NCBI RefSeq assembly: GCF_020171345.1
Contig: NZ_JAIUZM010000001.1
Span: 1 to 64,000, forward strand
DNA: 64,000 nt
Source of the DNA: Microbulbifer agarilyticus
Lineage (GTDB): Bacteria; Pseudomonadota; Gammaproteobacteria; Pseudomonadales; Cellvibrionaceae
Direction: 5' to 3'
Shown here: positions 45,235-55,982 of the stretch, piece after piece
How positions within the stretch are numbered: position 1 is the stretch's first letter
How the letters are laid out: each line of letters begins with the position of its first letter
Program-made: the position numbers and the translations under genes
Notes under the pieces: model-generated
The model's input: the letters and a program-made list of their open reading frames with translations, nothing else
What the model was told of the DNA's origin: nothing
Database searches by the model: none

Positions 45235-46350
45235 TTACAGTTTGCCCATCAGAATGAGCAGCACACGGCGCAATGGCTCGGCAGCACCCCACAACAGCTG
45301 GTCGCCCACGGTGAATGCATTCAGATATTCACCGCCCATGCTCAGCTTACGCAGACGGCCTACCGGGATATCCAGTTTGCCGGTAACCGCAGTCGGGGTC
45401 AGTTCCTGCACAGTGACTTCGCGCTCATTGGGAACGACCTTGACCCAATCATTGGCAGTGCCGATCAGCTGTTCAATTTCCGCCAGCGGCAGGTCTTTCT
45501 TCAGCTTCACGGTAAATGCCTGGCTGTGGCAGCGCATGGCGCCGATACGCACACAAGTGCCATCCACCGGCACATCCGCGCTGGTGCCGAGGATTTTGTT
45601 GGCTTCTACCTGCGCCTTCCACTCTTCGCGGCTCTGGCCGGATTCCATCGGGGTATCAATCCACGGCAGCAGGCTACCGGCGAGCGGTGCACCAAACTCG
45701 CTGGTGGGGAATTCCGCACTGCGCATGTTTTCCGCAACCTTGCGATCAATTTCCAGAATAGCGCTGGACGGATCAGCCAGCTCGCTGGCGACGCCATCGC
45801 GGATACTGCCCATCTGGGAAATCAGTTCGCGCATATTCTTGGCACCTGCGCCACTCGCAGCCTGGTAGGTCTGGGCGGTGATCCACTCCACCAATCCCTC
45901 GCGGAACAAACCGCCCAGCGCCATCAGCATCAGGCTCACGGTACAGTTACCGCCAATAAAGTTTTTCACTCCGGACGCAATGCCCTGGTCAATCACATCG
46001 CGGTTAACCGGATCCAGTACGATGATCGCATCATCGTTCATACGCAGGCTGGAGGCGGCGTCGATCCAGTAACCTTGCCAGCCCTGTTCACGTAATTTGC
46101 CAAACACTTCCTTGGTGTAGTCACCACCCTGACAGCTGACAATCGCGTCCAGCTCGGCCAGTGCATCCAGGTCGTAGGCGTTTTTGAGGGGTGCGACTTC
46201 CTTGCCAATTTCCGGCGCTTTACCACCGGCATTGGATGTGGAGAAAAATACCGGCTCAGCAATATGTGCGAAGTCGTTTTCTTCCAGCATGCGCCCCATC
46301 AAAACCGAGCCGACCATACCGCGCCAGCCTACGAAACCTACCTTGTTCAT
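45235..46350 (-). CDS. asd: Aspartate-semialdehyde dehydrogenase
   Basis: The 371-residue enzyme reduces aspartyl phosphate to aspartate semialdehyde for lysine, threonine, methionine and peptidoglycan diaminopimelate. The NADP loop is [18 protein letters not shown] (residues 4-21). The catalytic Cys136 is in [15 protein letters not shown], with [16 protein letters not shown] beyond it. This is the gammaproteobacterial type with ISTANDW-like [17 protein letters not shown] near the end. It lies between leuB (100 bases upstream) and usg. Confidence 0.96.
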   Translation of the reverse strand: MNKVGFVGWRGMVGSVLMGRMLEENDFAHIAEPVFFSTSNAGGKAPEIGKEVAPLKNAYDLDALAELDAIVSCQGGDYTKEVFGKLREQGWQGYWIDAASSLRMNDDAIIVLDPVNRDVIDQGIASGVKNFIGGNCTVSLMLMALGGLFREGLVEWITAQTYQAASGAGAKNMRELISQMGSIRDGVASELADPSSAILEIDRKVAENMRSAEFPTSEFGAPLAGSLLPWIDTPMESGQSREEWKAQVEANKILGTSADVPVDGTCVRIGAMRCHSQAFTVKLKKDLPLAEIEQLIGTANDWVKVVPNEREVTVQELTPTAVTGKLDIPVGRLRKLSMGGEYLNAFTVGDQLLWGAAEPLRRVLLILMGKL

Positions 46351-46450
46351 TGTTAAACCCTGAGAATCTATGTATTTCCTGATCCCGCTGCACTTCAGCC
46401 AAGCTTATCTGGCAGGAGCACACCGGAATCATGTCCGTTCAAGCGACGCG

Positions 46451-47524
46451 TTACAGCGCCGCCACTACTGCCGCACCCATTTCTGCCGTAGAAACTTTCT
46501 TCGTGCCTGCGGTGTGGATATCCCCTGTGCGCAGCCCCTGATCCAGCACCTTGCTTACCGCCGCTTCAATGGCATCGGCGGCTTCGCCCATGTTCAGGGA
46601 GTAGCGCAGCATCATGGCCGCAGACAAGATGGTCGCCAGCGGATTGGCAATGCCTTGCCCGGCGATATCCGGTGCGCTGCCATGACAGGGTTCGTACAGG
46701 CCAAACCCGGTTTCGTTCATGGAAGCAGAAGGCAGCATGCCAATGGATCCAGTCAGCATGGCCGCGGCGTCCGACAAAATATCGCCAAACATATTGCCGG
46801 TAACCATCACATCAAACTGCTTGGGCGCACGCACCAGCTGCATCGCTGCGTTGTCCACATACATGTGGGACAGCTCAACCTCTGGGTACTCTGGCGCGAG
46901 GCGATCCAGTACTTCGCGCCACAGCACGGTGACTTCCAGCACGTTAGCCTTGTCCACGGAGCACAGCTTGCCGCCGCGTTTTTTCGCCGCTTCAAATGCC
47001 GTACGCGCAATACGTTCGATTTCAGACTCTTTATAGACGTAGGTGTTAAAGCCCTGCTTTTCACCATTTTCCAGCGTCTGAATACCGCGCGGTTCACCGA
47101 AGTAAATACCACCAGTGAGCTCACGTACGATCAGAATATCGAGGCCGGAAACCACTTCCGGCTTCAGCGAAGAGGCATCGGCCAATTGCGGGTACAGAAT
47201 GGCCGGACGCAAGTTCGCGTAGAGGCCCAGACCGCTACGAATTTTCAGCAGGCCGCGTTCCGGGCGAATGGCACGCTCCAGCGTGTCCCACTTGGGACCA
47301 CCCACCGCACCCAACAGGACCGCGTCGCACTCGCCCGCTTTGGCCAATTCGGCGTCGGTCAGTGGCTCACCGTGGGCATCGATCGACGCGCCACCAATCA
47401 AACCCTCACTGAACTCGAGGTTAAGTGAGAATTTTTGGTCTGCGGTTTTCAGTACCGCAACCGCCTGCTCGATAATTTCCGGGCCAATACCATCGCCCGG
47501 AAGAATCATGACTTTCTTGCTCAT
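46451..47524 (-). CDS. leuB: 3-Isopropylmalate dehydrogenase
   Basis: The 357-residue enzyme oxidises and decarboxylates 3-isopropylmalate in leucine synthesis. [20 protein letters not shown] is the N-terminal motif. [18 protein letters not shown] and [20 protein letters not shown] give substrate and metal sites. The family signature is [20 protein letters not shown], followed by [20 protein letters not shown] for NAD. It follows leuD by 29 bases, completing leuCDB. Confidence 0.96.
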   Translation of the reverse strand: MSKKVMILPGDGIGPEIIEQAVAVLKTADQKFSLNLEFSEGLIGGASIDAHGEPLTDAELAKAGECDAVLLGAVGGPKWDTLERAIRPERGLLKIRSGLGLYANLRPAILYPQLADASSLKPEVVSGLDILIVRELTGGIYFGEPRGIQTLENGEKQGFNTYVYKESEIERIARTAFEAAKKRGGKLCSVDKANVLEVTVLWREVLDRLAPEYPEVELSHMYVDNAAMQLVRAPKQFDVMVTGNMFGDILSDAAAMLTGSIGMLPSASMNETGFGLYEPCHGSAPDIAGQGIANPLATILSAAMMLRYSLNMGEAADAIEAAVSKVLDQGLRTGDIHTAGTKKVSTAEMGAAVVAAL

Positions 47525-47553
47525 TTATCTTCCTAAAATTCCACTTCGTCCGT

Positions 47554-48201
47554 TTACTTCACGGCGTCGAACAGCCACGGTGCCTGCTCGCGGCGCTTGG
47601 CTTCGTATGCACGGATATCGTCCGCATCTTCGAGCGTCAGGCCAATGTCATCGAGACCATTCAACAGGCAGTGTTTGCGAAAGGCATCCACTTCAAACGC
47701 AAGGGTTTCCCCATTGGGTTTGATCACGACCTGCTCTTCCAGGTCCACCACCAGCTCATAGCCCTCTTCGGCGTACATCTCTGTAAACAGCTGATCGACA
47801 ATTTCCTCTTCCAGTACGATCGGCAAGAGACCGTTCTTGAAGCAGTTGTTGAAGAAAATGTCGGCGAAGCTCGGCGCGATGATCGCGCGGAAACCGTGGC
47901 CATCCAGTGCCCAGGGCGCGTGCTCACGGCTCGAACCACAACCGAAATTCTTGCGCGCCAGCAGCACCGAGGCACCCTGATAGCGCGGGTGGTTCAGCGG
48001 AAAATCCGGATTGATCGGGCGCTTGCTGTGGTCCTGACCCGGCTGTCCTTCGTCCAGGTAACGCAGTTCATCAAACAGGTTCGGGCCGAAGCCGGAACGC
48101 TTGATGGACTTCAGGAACTGCTTCGGAATAATCAAATCCGTATCCACATTGGCGCGATCCATCGGAGCGGCTACGCCTTTGTGCTTGGTAAATGCTCTCA
48201 T
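47554..48201 (-). CDS. leuD: 3-Isopropylmalate dehydratase small subunit
   Basis: The 215-residue subunit pairs with LeuC as the isopropylmalate isomerase. [40 protein letters not shown] and [20 protein letters not shown] are the aconitase-swivel motifs. Its start overlaps the end of leuC by one base, so the two subunits are translated together. Confidence 0.96.
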   Translation of the reverse strand: MRAFTKHKGVAAPMDRANVDTDLIIPKQFLKSIKRSGFGPNLFDELRYLDEGQPGQDHSKRPINPDFPLNHPRYQGASVLLARKNFGCGSSREHAPWALDGHGFRAIIAPSFADIFFNNCFKNGLLPIVLEEEIVDQLFTEMYAEEGYELVVDLEEQVVIKPNGETLAFEVDAFRKHCLLNGLDDIGLTLEDADDIRAYEAKRREQAPWLFDAVK

Positions 48202-49646
48202 TACGCGGCCTCCTGCATTTCACGTACATCGACAAAATGGCCGGCAATTGCCGCGGCCGCGGCCATGCTCGGGCTGACCAGGTGGGTACGGCCACCGTAG
48301 CCCTGGCGGCCTTCGAAGTTGCGGTTAGAAGTGGAAGCACAGTGTTCGCCCGCACCCAGCTTGTCCGCATTCATGGCCAGACACATGGAGCAGGAAGGCT
48401 CGCGCCACTCGAAGCCCGCTTCGATAAAGACCTTATCCAGTCCCTCTTTTTCCGCCTGCGCTTTTACCGCCTGAGAACCAGGAACTACCAGTACCTGCTT
48501 TACGCTGTCGGCTTTTTTACGGCCCTTGGCCACCGCGGCGGCCGCACGCAGGTCTTCAATACGGGAATTGGTGCAGGAACCGATAAACACACGATCCAAC
48601 GCAATATCGGTAATTTTCTGGCCGGCTTCCAGCCCCATATATTCCAGCGCGCGTTCGATGCCCGCTTTTTTGGTCGCATCGTTTTCGTCTGCTGGGCTCG
48701 GCACCAAGGCGCTGACCGGCACCACCATTTCCGGGGAGGTCCCCCAGCTGACCTGAGGCTCGATCTCTTCCGCCTTCAGCTCGACAACTGCATCAAAGTG
48801 CGCACCGTCATCGGAATGCAAACGGCTCCAGTTGGCCACCGCCAACTCCCACATCTCACCTTTGGGTGCGTATGGCTTGCCTTTTACGTATTCCAGAGTG
48901 ACGTCGTCCACCGCAACCATGCCCGCGCGCGCGCCGGCTTCGATCGCCATGTTACACACGGTCATGCGACCTTCCATGGACAGGGAACGAATCGCGGAGC
49001 CGCCGAATTCAATCGCGTAGCCGGTGCCGCCAGCGGTACCGATCTTGCCGATGATGGCCAATACCACGTCTTTCGCGGTGACACCCGGACCGAGCTCACC
49101 GTCCACACGCACCAGCATGTTCTTCATTTTTTTCTGGATCAGACACTGGGTGGCCATTACGTGCTCCACCTCAGAGGTGCCGATACCGTGCGCCAGCGCA
49201 CCGAGCGCGCCATGGGTAGAGGTGTGGGAGTCACCACACACGACGGTCATACCTGGCAGGGTCGCACCAGTCTCGGGCCCGATCACATGCACAATGCCCT
49301 GCCCGGGATCATTGATGCCGAATTCAACGATGCCGAAGTCTTCGCAGTTCTCATTCAGGGTTTTTACCTGAATACGGGAAACTTCGTCGACAATGCCTTC
49401 GATACCGCCAGCGCGCTCTTCCACGTGAGACGGTACGTTGTGGTCCGGTGTCGCGACCACGGAATCGGTGCGCCAGGGCTTGCGGCCGGCAAGGCGCAGG
49501 CCTTCGAACGCCTGTGGTGAGGTCACCTCGTGAATCAGGTGACGGTCGATATAAATCAGTGCGGTGCCGTCGTCGCGGCTCTTGACCAAATGGTCTTGCC
49601 AGAGCTTGTCGTACAACGTCTGTTTTTTATTCTGTGGGTGGCCCAT
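48201..49646 (-). CDS. leuC: 3-Isopropylmalate dehydratase large subunit
   Basis: The product is 481 residues from the ATG at 49646, which follows GAGGAGAT at a good distance; the longer frame to 49706 runs into the promoter. The aconitase-type 4Fe-4S enzyme shows [20 protein letters not shown] and the cluster Cys residues in FIGSCTNSR and [10 protein letters not shown]. It heads leuCDB and is divergent from a LysR gene. A TTGATG-N17-TAGACT promoter is possible in the 110-base intergenic space. Confidence 0.96.
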   Translation of the reverse strand: MGHPQNKKQTLYDKLWQDHLVKSRDDGTALIYIDRHLIHEVTSPQAFEGLRLAGRKPWRTDSVVATPDHNVPSHVEERAGGIEGIVDEVSRIQVKTLNENCEDFGIVEFGINDPGQGIVHVIGPETGATLPGMTVVCGDSHTSTHGALGALAHGIGTSEVEHVMATQCLIQKKMKNMLVRVDGELGPGVTAKDVVLAIIGKIGTAGGTGYAIEFGGSAIRSLSMEGRMTVCNMAIEAGARAGMVAVDDVTLEYVKGKPYAPKGEMWELAVANWSRLHSDDGAHFDAVVELKAEEIEPQVSWGTSPEMVVPVSALVPSPADENDATKKAGIERALEYMGLEAGQKITDIALDRVFIGSCTNSRIEDLRAAAAVAKGRKKADSVKQVLVVPGSQAVKAQAEKEGLDKVFIEAGFEWREPSCSMCLAMNADKLGAGEHCASTSNRNFEGRQGYGGRTHLVSPSMAAAAAIAGHFVDVREMQEAA

Positions 49647-49692
49647 AGCCCCATCTCCTCTATGGATAACATGCAGGAGTCTAAGAGGGGCA

Positions 49693-49720
49693 TTGAATAA
49701 CATCAATTTATATTTATTAT
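49693..49720 (+). promoter_or_regulatory. Probable sigma-70 promoter of the LysR gene, with a LysR-type palindrome
   Basis: TTGAAT (49693-49698) and TATTAT (49715-49720), 16 bases apart, make a plausible -35/-10 pair. The interval contains AATAA-N13-TTATT (49696-49718), an AT-rich dyad of the LysR-binding kind. If transcription begins near 49727, the frame start at 49721 cannot be used, which supports the ATG at 49757. The same space must serve the divergent leuC. Confidence 0.5.
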
Positions 49721-49756
49721 ATGGCGCATTCGCTTTTGGAATATGGTGCCGATCGT

Positions 49757-50635
49757 ATGGAAATTCAGTGGCTTAGAGCCTTTCTCGCCATCTCGGAACA
49801 GGGCTCCGTGTCGGAAGCGGCAGAGCATCTGCACTTGACCCAGCCCGCGGTGAGCAAACGACTGGCCTCGCTGGAACAACAGCTGGGTGCACCGCTGTTC
49901 GACCGCATCGGCCGCAAATTGCAGCTCACCAACGCCGGCCGCGCCCTGTTGCCGCGCGCGCGCCACATTCTTAATGAAGTCAGTGATGCCGAGCGCGAGC
50001 TGCGCAGCCTCGGGGAAACCATCGGCGGCAGCCTGCGTATTGCCACCAGCCACCATGTCGGCCTGCACCACCTGCCGCCGGTACTGCGCGACTTCAGTAA
50101 CCGCTATCCAGACGTGGCCCTGGATATTGATTTTGTCGATTCGGAGCAGGCCTATGAGGCCCTGATGGCGGGCGAGTATGAACTGGCGGTGGTGACCCTT
50201 GCGCTCAAGGACTACCCAAGCCTCAACGCACAAATTATCTGGCCCGACCCCTGCGTGGTGGTGGCCGCCCCCGACCATCCGCTGGCACAGATGTCCGAGC
50301 TGAACCTGCCGGCGCTGGCCCAGTATCCGGCGATTCTCCCAGATATGAATACCTACACCGGACGCCTGATCAAACGGGAGTTCGACGCGCACGGACTCAA
50401 GCTCACCGCCAAACTGGCCACCAATTTTCTCGAGACCATCAAGATGATGGCCGGTGTCGGTCTCGGCTGGAGCGTGCTGCCCAAAACTCTGGTGGACAGC
50501 AGCCTGGCAGAACTGCCCATGCCGCAGCTCACCATTCAGCGCAATTTGGGCATCATCTACCACCGCAACCGCACCCTGAGTAACGCCGCCAATGCGTTGC
50601 AGCAACTGCTGGTAAAGGAGGCGCGCGGGCTCTGA
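49757..50635 (+). CDS. LysR-family transcriptional regulator
   Basis: The product is 292 residues from the ATG at 49757, which gives the typical LysR start [20 protein letters not shown]; an in-frame ATG at 49721 lies inside the probable promoter. The winged helix-turn-helix is [20 protein letters not shown]. The effector-binding domain starts near residue 90 ([17 protein letters not shown]). Divergence from leuC is also found in Pseudomonas. Regulation of leuCDB is therefore likely, although the inducer is not identified. Confidence 0.88.
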   Translation: MEIQWLRAFLAISEQGSVSEAAEHLHLTQPAVSKRLASLEQQLGAPLFDRIGRKLQLTNAGRALLPRARHILNEVSDAERELRSLGETIGGSLRIATSHHVGLHHLPPVLRDFSNRYPDVALDIDFVDSEQAYEALMAGEYELAVVTLALKDYPSLNAQIIWPDPCVVVAAPDHPLAQMSELNLPALAQYPAILPDMNTYTGRLIKREFDAHGLKLTAKLATNFLETIKMMAGVGLGWSVLPKTLVDSSLAELPMPQLTIQRNLGIIYHRNRTLSNAANALQQLLVKEARGL

Positions 50636-50794
50636 TCGACCTAAATCGGCACCTCTGGCCCCATAAGCACTGGTCAAGAACGCCAATTAGCCCGCAAAAC
50701 CGCGGCAAACTGCGCGCGTACAACACCAGTTTCAGGGAAATTTTATAAAAACCCTGTAGAATCTGCCGCAGAATTCAACGGGAGCGACTAAAAA

Positions 50795-51532
50795 ATGAAA
50801 AAAATCACCCTGGCCCTTTGCGCCGCACTGGCTTCTGCCGGCGCCAGCGCCGACACTATCCTCGGTGTTGATGCCACTGCCGGTGCCTGGAAACCCTCCT
50901 ACACCGGCGCAGTTGGTGTGGACAGCTACAACGTGGATGAGTTTTCCCTGGCGGAAGACAATGCCACCTTCCTGCAGGTTGCGCTGGAACACCCGATCCC
51001 GGTGATTCCAAACGTTCTGCTCGCGCACAGCAAGATTGAAACCAGCGGCATGGCCATGCTGAGCGAAGATGTCACCTTCGCCGACGAAACCTTTACCGTT
51101 GGCTCTGACGTCACCTCCGACATCAACCTGACCCACACCGATGCCACCCTGTACTACGAGATCCTCGACAACTGGGTAAACCTGGACCTGGGCCTGACCG
51201 CGCGTCAGTACAGCGGTGAGCTGACTGTAGCCACTCATGGGCTGTCTGAAAACATCGAACTGTCGGGCGTACTGCCAATGGTTTACGGGGTTGCCCGCTT
51301 CGACCTGCCGTTCACCGGCTGGTCCATCATCGCCCAGGGCAACGGTACCAGCTACAAAGGCGACAGCCACACCGACCTCACCGCCAAGGTGCGCTGGGAC
51401 TTCGTTCCCGCGATCGATTTCGCCATCGAGGCCGGCTACCGCGTGATGAGCCTGGATGTACAGGAACTGGATGCTCTCCAGAGCGACCTGGAAATCAAAG
51501 GCCCCTACATCGGCCTGAACCTGCACCTGTAA
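50795..51532 (+). CDS. TIGR04219-type outer membrane beta-barrel protein
   Basis: The 245-residue protein has a signal peptide (KKITLALCAALASAGASA). The mature part alternates short beta strands, beginning DTILGVDATAGAWKPSYTG, with FLQVALEHPIPVIPNVLLAH and a C-terminal AIEAGYRVMSLDV...IKGPYIGLNLHL that ends in an aliphatic residue as barrels do. These phrases match the TIGR04219 family found in marine gammaproteobacteria. Function is unknown; passive channel or adhesion are possible. It is a single gene ending in a strong bidirectional terminator. Confidence 0.85.
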   Translation: MKKITLALCAALASAGASADTILGVDATAGAWKPSYTGAVGVDSYNVDEFSLAEDNATFLQVALEHPIPVIPNVLLAHSKIETSGMAMLSEDVTFADETFTVGSDVTSDINLTHTDATLYYEILDNWVNLDLGLTARQYSGELTVATHGLSENIELSGVLPMVYGVARFDLPFTGWSIIAQGNGTSYKGDSHTDLTAKVRWDFVPAIDFAIEAGYRVMSLDVQELDALQSDLEIKGPYIGLNLHL

Positions 51533-51563
51533 TTCCTGACAAACAGGCATTAACAGGCAGGCA

Positions 51564-51602
51564 CAAAAAAGGCGGAGCGCTTTCGGCGCTCCGCCTTTTT
51601 TA
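51564..51602. terminator. Bidirectional rho-independent terminator
   Basis: AAAAAAGGCGGAGCGC-TTTC-GGCGCTCCGCCTTTTTT is a perfect stem with A- and T-tracts on both sides. It separates the outer membrane protein gene (plus) from aroC (minus) and can end both. Confidence 0.93.
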
Positions 51603-51622
51603 TTTATTCGATCTGGGTTTGA

Positions 51623-52723
51623 TCAGGCAGACGCACCTGCCGGGATCGTTAGGGCAAACTTCACATCGCCATTCTGCGCACGCTGGCGCAGTACATGATC
51701 CACCAGTACCAGCGCCATCATCGCTTCCGCTATGGGCGTTGCGCGAATGCCGACACAGGGGTCGTGACGCCCCTTGGTGACCACCTCAATGGGGTTGCCG
51801 TTGATGTCCAGACTCTTGCCCGGAATACGCAGGCTGGAGGTCGGCTTCAGCGCAATGTGCGCGATCAACTCCTGGCCACTGGAGATTCCTCCCAGCACAC
51901 CACCGGCATGATTAGACTGGAAGCCGTCTTCGGTGATTTCGTCCCGGTGCTCGGTCCCCTTCTGCTCCACCGACGCAAAACCGGCCCCGATCTCCACGCC
52001 TTTGACGGCATTGATACTCATCAGCGCGTGGGCCAGATCCGCATCCAGGCGATCAAAAATCGGCTCACCCAGGCCCGCCGGTACGCCGCTGGCATGAACA
52101 GAGATCCGCGCACCAATGGAGTTGCCCTCCTTGATCAACGCCTGCATATACGCTTCCATCTCCGGCACTTTGTCGGCATCCGGGCAGAAGAACGGGTTTT
52201 CGTTCACCTGTGACCAGTCGAGCTTGTCCACCTTGATCGGCCCCAGCTGCGACAGGTAACCGCGCACCTCAATACCGAACTGCTGCTTCAACCACTTTTT
52301 CGCGATCGCGCCCGCGGCCACGCGCATGGCGGTTTCCCGCGCCGAAGAGCGGCCACCACCGCGGTAGTCGCGCAGACCAAACTTGGCCCAGTAGGTGTAA
52401 TCGGCATGGGCCGGGCGAATCTGCTCGGAGATATTGGCGTAGTCCTTGGAGCGCTGGTCGGTATTTTCGATCAGCAGACCAATCGGCGTACCGGTGGTCT
52501 TGCCCTCAAATACGCCGGAGAGGATTTTCACCTGATCCGCTTCACGGCGCTGGGTGGTGTAACGGGAGGTGCCGGGCTTGCGGCGGTCCAGCTCCAACTG
52601 AATTTCTTCCGCACTGATCTCAAGCCCCGGAGGGCAGCCATCCACAATGCAGCCCAGCGCGGGGCCGTGGCTCTCGCCAAACGTGGTGACACAGAACAGC
52701 TTGCCAAATGTATTGCCCGACAT
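51623..52723 (-). CDS. aroC: Chorismate synthase
   Basis: The 366-residue flavin-dependent enzyme makes chorismate from EPSP, the end of the shikimate pathway. [40 protein letters not shown] and the C-terminal [18 protein letters not shown] are the three family signatures. Length is normal. It is 103 bases downstream of prmB, the usual prmB-aroC pair. Confidence 0.97.
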   Translation of the reverse strand: MSGNTFGKLFCVTTFGESHGPALGCIVDGCPPGLEISAEEIQLELDRRKPGTSRYTTQRREADQVKILSGVFEGKTTGTPIGLLIENTDQRSKDYANISEQIRPAHADYTYWAKFGLRDYRGGGRSSARETAMRVAAGAIAKKWLKQQFGIEVRGYLSQLGPIKVDKLDWSQVNENPFFCPDADKVPEMEAYMQALIKEGNSIGARISVHASGVPAGLGEPIFDRLDADLAHALMSINAVKGVEIGAGFASVEQKGTEHRDEITEDGFQSNHAGGVLGGISSGQELIAHIALKPTSSLRIPGKSLDINGNPIEVVTKGRHDPCVGIRATPIAEAMMALVLVDHVLRQRAQNGDVKFALTIPAGASA

Positions 52724-52826
52724 ACCCGGAATTCCCTACCCCAGTGATTTATTCGATGAAAGCCGCGCATTATAGAGGAATCTGTGACGCGGCGCTTTCC
52801 AGTAGTGTAATTAGGCTGCTAGCGCC

Positions 52827-53759
52827 CTATTTCGCCGCTCCGGCTTCAAACATCTCCCGGCAAGCCAGCAGGTCTTCTCGCGTCAACACAAATACCCCGT
52901 GGCCGCCGTCTTCCAGTTCCGGCCAGAAGAATGGTACACGCGGATACGCCGCTTCCAGCGCCTCCCAGCTGTTGCCCACTTCGCACACCAGAATGCCCTC
53001 TGGCTGCAGGTAGTCCGGGGCCTCGAGCAGCAGGCGCCGGGTAAAATCCAGGCCATCGTCGCCGGAGCCCAGCGCCAGACCGGGCTCGGCGTGATACTCC
53101 GCCGGCATTTCCGCCAGGTCCCGCGCATCCACATACGGGGGGTTGCTTACGATCAGGTCATAACTGCAACCCTGCAACCCGGCAAACAGGTCCGACTGCA
53201 CCGCGCGTACTTCATCATTCAACTGATGGCGGTTGATATTGATCTGCGCCACATCGATAGCGTCCTGCGAAATATCGCTCAGGTCCACCCGCGCCCCGGG
53301 AAAAGTATCCGCGCAGGCGATCCCGATACAGCCACTGCCACAGCACAAATCAAGTATCGCCAGCGGCTCCTGTTGCAACCAGGGCTCGAAGCGTTGGCGG
53401 ATCAACTCACCAATTGGCGAGCGGGGCACCAGCACCCGCTCGTCCACGTAAAACGGCAAATCGCAGAACCAGGCCTCATTGGTCAGGTAGGGTGCGGGAA
53501 CCCGGGCATTGGCGCGTTTTTCCAGTACCGCCATCACCTGCTGCCGCTCTTTCATGGTCAAGCGCGCAGATAGGATTTCCGGTTTGCTATCCACCGGCAG
53601 GTGCAGGGCATGGGTGACCAACAGGACAGCCTCATCCCAGGCATTGTCGGTACCGTGGCCAAACCACAGCTCTGCCTCATTGAAGCGGCTGGCACCCCAG
53701 CGGATAAAGTCCAGAACGGTCTGCAATTCATGCAAATCGGACTCCCGTTTCTCTATCAT
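52827..53759 (-). CDS. prmB: 50S ribosomal protein L3 glutamine methyltransferase
   Basis: The 310-residue SAM-dependent methyltransferase modifies a Gln of ribosomal protein L3. The N-terminal helical domain includes WFGHGTDNAWDEAVLLV. ILDLCCGSGCIGIACADTF binds SAM, and the catalytic NPPY is in DLIVSNPPYVDARDLAEMP. VLVPRSPIGELI before the SAM site is the PrmB type (E[SP]PIxE in PrmC/PrmB). It precedes aroC and is divergent from folE. Confidence 0.93.
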   Translation of the reverse strand: MIEKRESDLHELQTVLDFIRWGASRFNEAELWFGHGTDNAWDEAVLLVTHALHLPVDSKPEILSARLTMKERQQVMAVLEKRANARVPAPYLTNEAWFCDLPFYVDERVLVPRSPIGELIRQRFEPWLQQEPLAILDLCCGSGCIGIACADTFPGARVDLSDISQDAIDVAQININRHQLNDEVRAVQSDLFAGLQGCSYDLIVSNPPYVDARDLAEMPAEYHAEPGLALGSGDDGLDFTRRLLLEAPDYLQPEGILVCEVGNSWEALEAAYPRVPFFWPELEDGGHGVFVLTREDLLACREMFEAGAAK

Positions 53760-53827
53760 TAGCGATATTCCTCTATGTTTCGCGCTTTACTACCGTGTGA
53801 CAAAGGCTTAGGGTAGCGCACCCCAAG

Positions 53828-53866
53828 GTCTCCGGAGTCAGTCTCCGGAGTCAGCCTTCGGAGAGA
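53828..53866. repeat. 13-bp repeats upstream of folE
   Basis: GTCTCCGGAGTCA occurs twice head to tail (53828-53840 and 53841-53853), and a degraded third copy GCCTTCGGAGAGA follows. Each copy contains the palindrome CTCCGGAG. The repeats lie in the 189-base divergent space between prmB and folE. Confidence 0.8.
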
Positions 53867-53948
53867 CTACCCCACCGGCAAACCGGTGATCGAACGCCCG
53901 ACTCTTTGCGTATCAAGGCGATTCGGGCGAGACGTTGGAAGCATATTG

Positions 53949-54488
53949 ATGAAAGAACATTACGCACACATCATTGAAGCCATTGGCGAAGATCTGCAGC
54001 GCCCGGGGCTGCTCGACACCCCCAAGCGCGCCGCCAAGGCCATGCAGTATCTTACTCAGGGTTATCAGCAGACCGTAGACGAGATCGTCAACGACGCGCT
54101 GTTCCCATCGGACTGCAGTGAAATGGTGCTGGTGAAAGACATTGAGCTCTACTCACTGTGCGAACACCACTTACTGCCGTTTATCGGTAAAGCACACGTT
54201 GCCTACATTCCTGATGGCAAAGTGCTCGGCCTGTCCAAAGTGGCGCGCATTGTAGACATGTTTGCTCGCCGTTTGCAGATTCAGGAACAGCTCACCGTGC
54301 AAATCGCGGAAACTGTGCGCCAGGTAACCGGTGCCGCCGGTGTTGGCGTTATCGTTGAAGCCAAGCACATGTGCATGATGATGCGCGGTGTGGAAAAGCA
54401 GAATTCGGTGATGAAAACTTCCGCCATGCTCGGTTCTTTCCGCAGTGAGCAGGCCACCCGCAACGAATTTCTGTCTTTGATTCGTTAA
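53949..54488 (+). CDS. folE: GTP cyclohydrolase I
   Basis: The product is 179 residues from the ATG at 53949; the frame from 53886 adds 21 unlikely residues. The enzyme converts GTP to dihydroneopterin triphosphate for folate. The zinc ligands are Cys71 and His74 ([13 protein letters not shown]) and Cys142 (KHMCMMMRG), all present, so this is the zinc-dependent FolE1. [17 protein letters not shown] is the second signature. It is followed after 63 bases by a CHMI-like gene. Confidence 0.95.
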   Translation: MKEHYAHIIEAIGEDLQRPGLLDTPKRAAKAMQYLTQGYQQTVDEIVNDALFPSDCSEMVLVKDIELYSLCEHHLLPFIGKAHVAYIPDGKVLGLSKVARIVDMFARRLQIQEQLTVQIAETVRQVTGAAGVGVIVEAKHMCMMMRGVEKQNSVMKTSAMLGSFRSEQATRNEFLSLIR

Positions 54489-54551
54489 TTTTCAGGGCAG
54501 TTAATTCGTCACACGGTTCGGACGGTTTAGACAAAACAGGAGAGCCCGGCA

Positions 54552-54908
54552 ATGCCGCATCTAGTGATTGAATATTCGCAAAAACTGGAAGACAGCATTT
54601 CCATTCCCGCACTGGTCAGCAACGGTCAGCAGGCCATGAATGACACCGGGCTCTTTAACGCCGGCGCGATAAAAACCCGCGCCATTCCCTTCCGGGAATT
54701 TGTGCTGGGGAAAAGCCACGAAGGCTCCAGTAACCTGTTCATTCACGCGGAAGTACGTATCCTCGAGGGGCGCACCAGCGAACAGAAAGAAGCACTGAGT
54801 GCCGCCATTTTCAACTATCTATGCGAGGCCGCGCCCGAGGTTCCGGAAATCTCTGTGGAAGTCCGGGACATGCAGAAGGCGAGCTACTCCAAGCGCGTGC
54901 CTTTCTAG
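54552..54908 (+). CDS. 5-Carboxymethyl-2-hydroxymuconate delta-isomerase-like protein
   Basis: The 118-residue tautomerase-fold protein has the catalytic Pro right after Met (MPHLVIEYS). The segments RAIPFREFVLGKS and FIHAEVRILEGRTSEQKEA match CHMI (HpcD/HpaF). CHMI acts in homoprotocatechuate breakdown, but no other genes of that pathway are near, so the real substrate may differ. It is downstream of folE, possibly co-transcribed. Confidence 0.85.
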   Translation: MPHLVIEYSQKLEDSISIPALVSNGQQAMNDTGLFNAGAIKTRAIPFREFVLGKSHEGSSNLFIHAEVRILEGRTSEQKEALSAAIFNYLCEAAPEVPEISVEVRDMQKASYSKRVPF

Positions 54909-54927
54909 ATCACTCGAGCCGAAGCGC

Positions 54928-55845
54928 TTACCCTGACGACTCTGTACTTTGCGGGTCTTCACCGCGAAGGAAGGGCTCAAACCAGTGCGCAAGCTCTTCC
55001 TCACTGCCCTCCATATGCAGGTGGTGGCCACCGGCAAACTCGCGCAGTTCAATGCTCGGCACCTGTTCCGCCAGTGGCCGAATACGCTCAAGCATTCCCT
55101 GAATCCCCTCTTTCCCCAGTGCCAGCCGAATTGGCATGGTGGCGCGCGCGAGAAAGGCGCGTACTTGGGGCTCGTTGAGCTTGGCTACCGAAGCTGCCAT
55201 TAGCTGCGGGTCATTACTCCAGGTGAAGCCCCCCTCGCACGGACGGATACCGCGCTCTACCAGTGCGCGTGCCGCATCGTCGCTCAACTTGAACAGGCCG
55301 TTCTTGCGTGCAGTCACTGCAACATCAATGGACTCGAATACGCGGCTCTTGCGGCCGCGATAACGCACACGCTGCTCGATACCCTTGCGCAGGGTGTCCG
55401 CGACTTCCTCATCCGATGCCGGCGGCGGCACCAGACCGTCAATCAGGGCAAGACGCCGCACCCGTTCGGGAAAAGTAGCCGCGGCAATGGTGCCAATTAT
55501 CGCACCGCGAGAATGCGCCAGTATGGAAAACTCCTCCCACCCCAACGCATCGGCAATCGCCACTACGTCCTCAATTTCGGTCCAGATGGTGTAGTTCGCA
55601 TCCCGGTGACGGTGGTAACTCTGACCGTGCCCGGCGAGATCGATGGCGACAAGATTAAGACTGTGCAGAAAAGGCGCCATGGCGTCAAAGCTGGCGCAGT
55701 TATCCAGCCAGCCGTGCAAGGCCAACACAGGTACACCTGCCGGGTTCCCCCATTGCCGGGCGGCAATGGCATTGCCCTGCACGTCCAGGACAATTTCTTT
55801 GGGCGGGGTAAAGTCGGGAGTGATTTGGGAGGATAAGGCGCTCAT
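54928..55845 (-). CDS. Alpha/beta hydrolase
   Basis: The product is 305 residues from the ATG at 55845; a longer frame to 55920 is less likely. The oxyanion motif is LALHGWLDNCASF, the nucleophile elbow AHSRGAIIG (Ser in AHSRG), and the general base His is in EFAGGHHLHME. The acid Asp/Glu is probably in the LALIDGL area or before residue 250. It is a serine hydrolase of unknown substrate, similar to MhpC/BioH-like or epoxide-hydrolase-related enzymes. It is cytosolic and convergent with the CHMI-like gene. Confidence 0.87.
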   Translation of the reverse strand: MSALSSQITPDFTPPKEIVLDVQGNAIAARQWGNPAGVPVLALHGWLDNCASFDAMAPFLHSLNLVAIDLAGHGQSYHRHRDANYTIWTEIEDVVAIADALGWEEFSILAHSRGAIIGTIAAATFPERVRRLALIDGLVPPPASDEEVADTLRKGIEQRVRYRGRKSRVFESIDVAVTARKNGLFKLSDDAARALVERGIRPCEGGFTWSNDPQLMAASVAKLNEPQVRAFLARATMPIRLALGKEGIQGMLERIRPLAEQVPSIELREFAGGHHLHMEGSEEELAHWFEPFLRGEDPQSTESSG

Positions 55846-55982
55846 AAAAAACCAAAACCAGCTATCGAATGCGCCATGCTGACAGCCCGCCGCCGCCATC
55901 ACAATGGCAGCAGGGTTCACGAGTTATGACCGATTGCTTGTATTAAGGGGCTGGATTGAGCGCTTAGATGAAGAAAATGGCA

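Noticed and set aside
48192-49520. 442-codon plus-strand frame opposite leuC
   Set aside because: It is antisense to a strongly conserved enzyme, is His-rich and has no recognisable domain, a common artefact in GC-rich genes.
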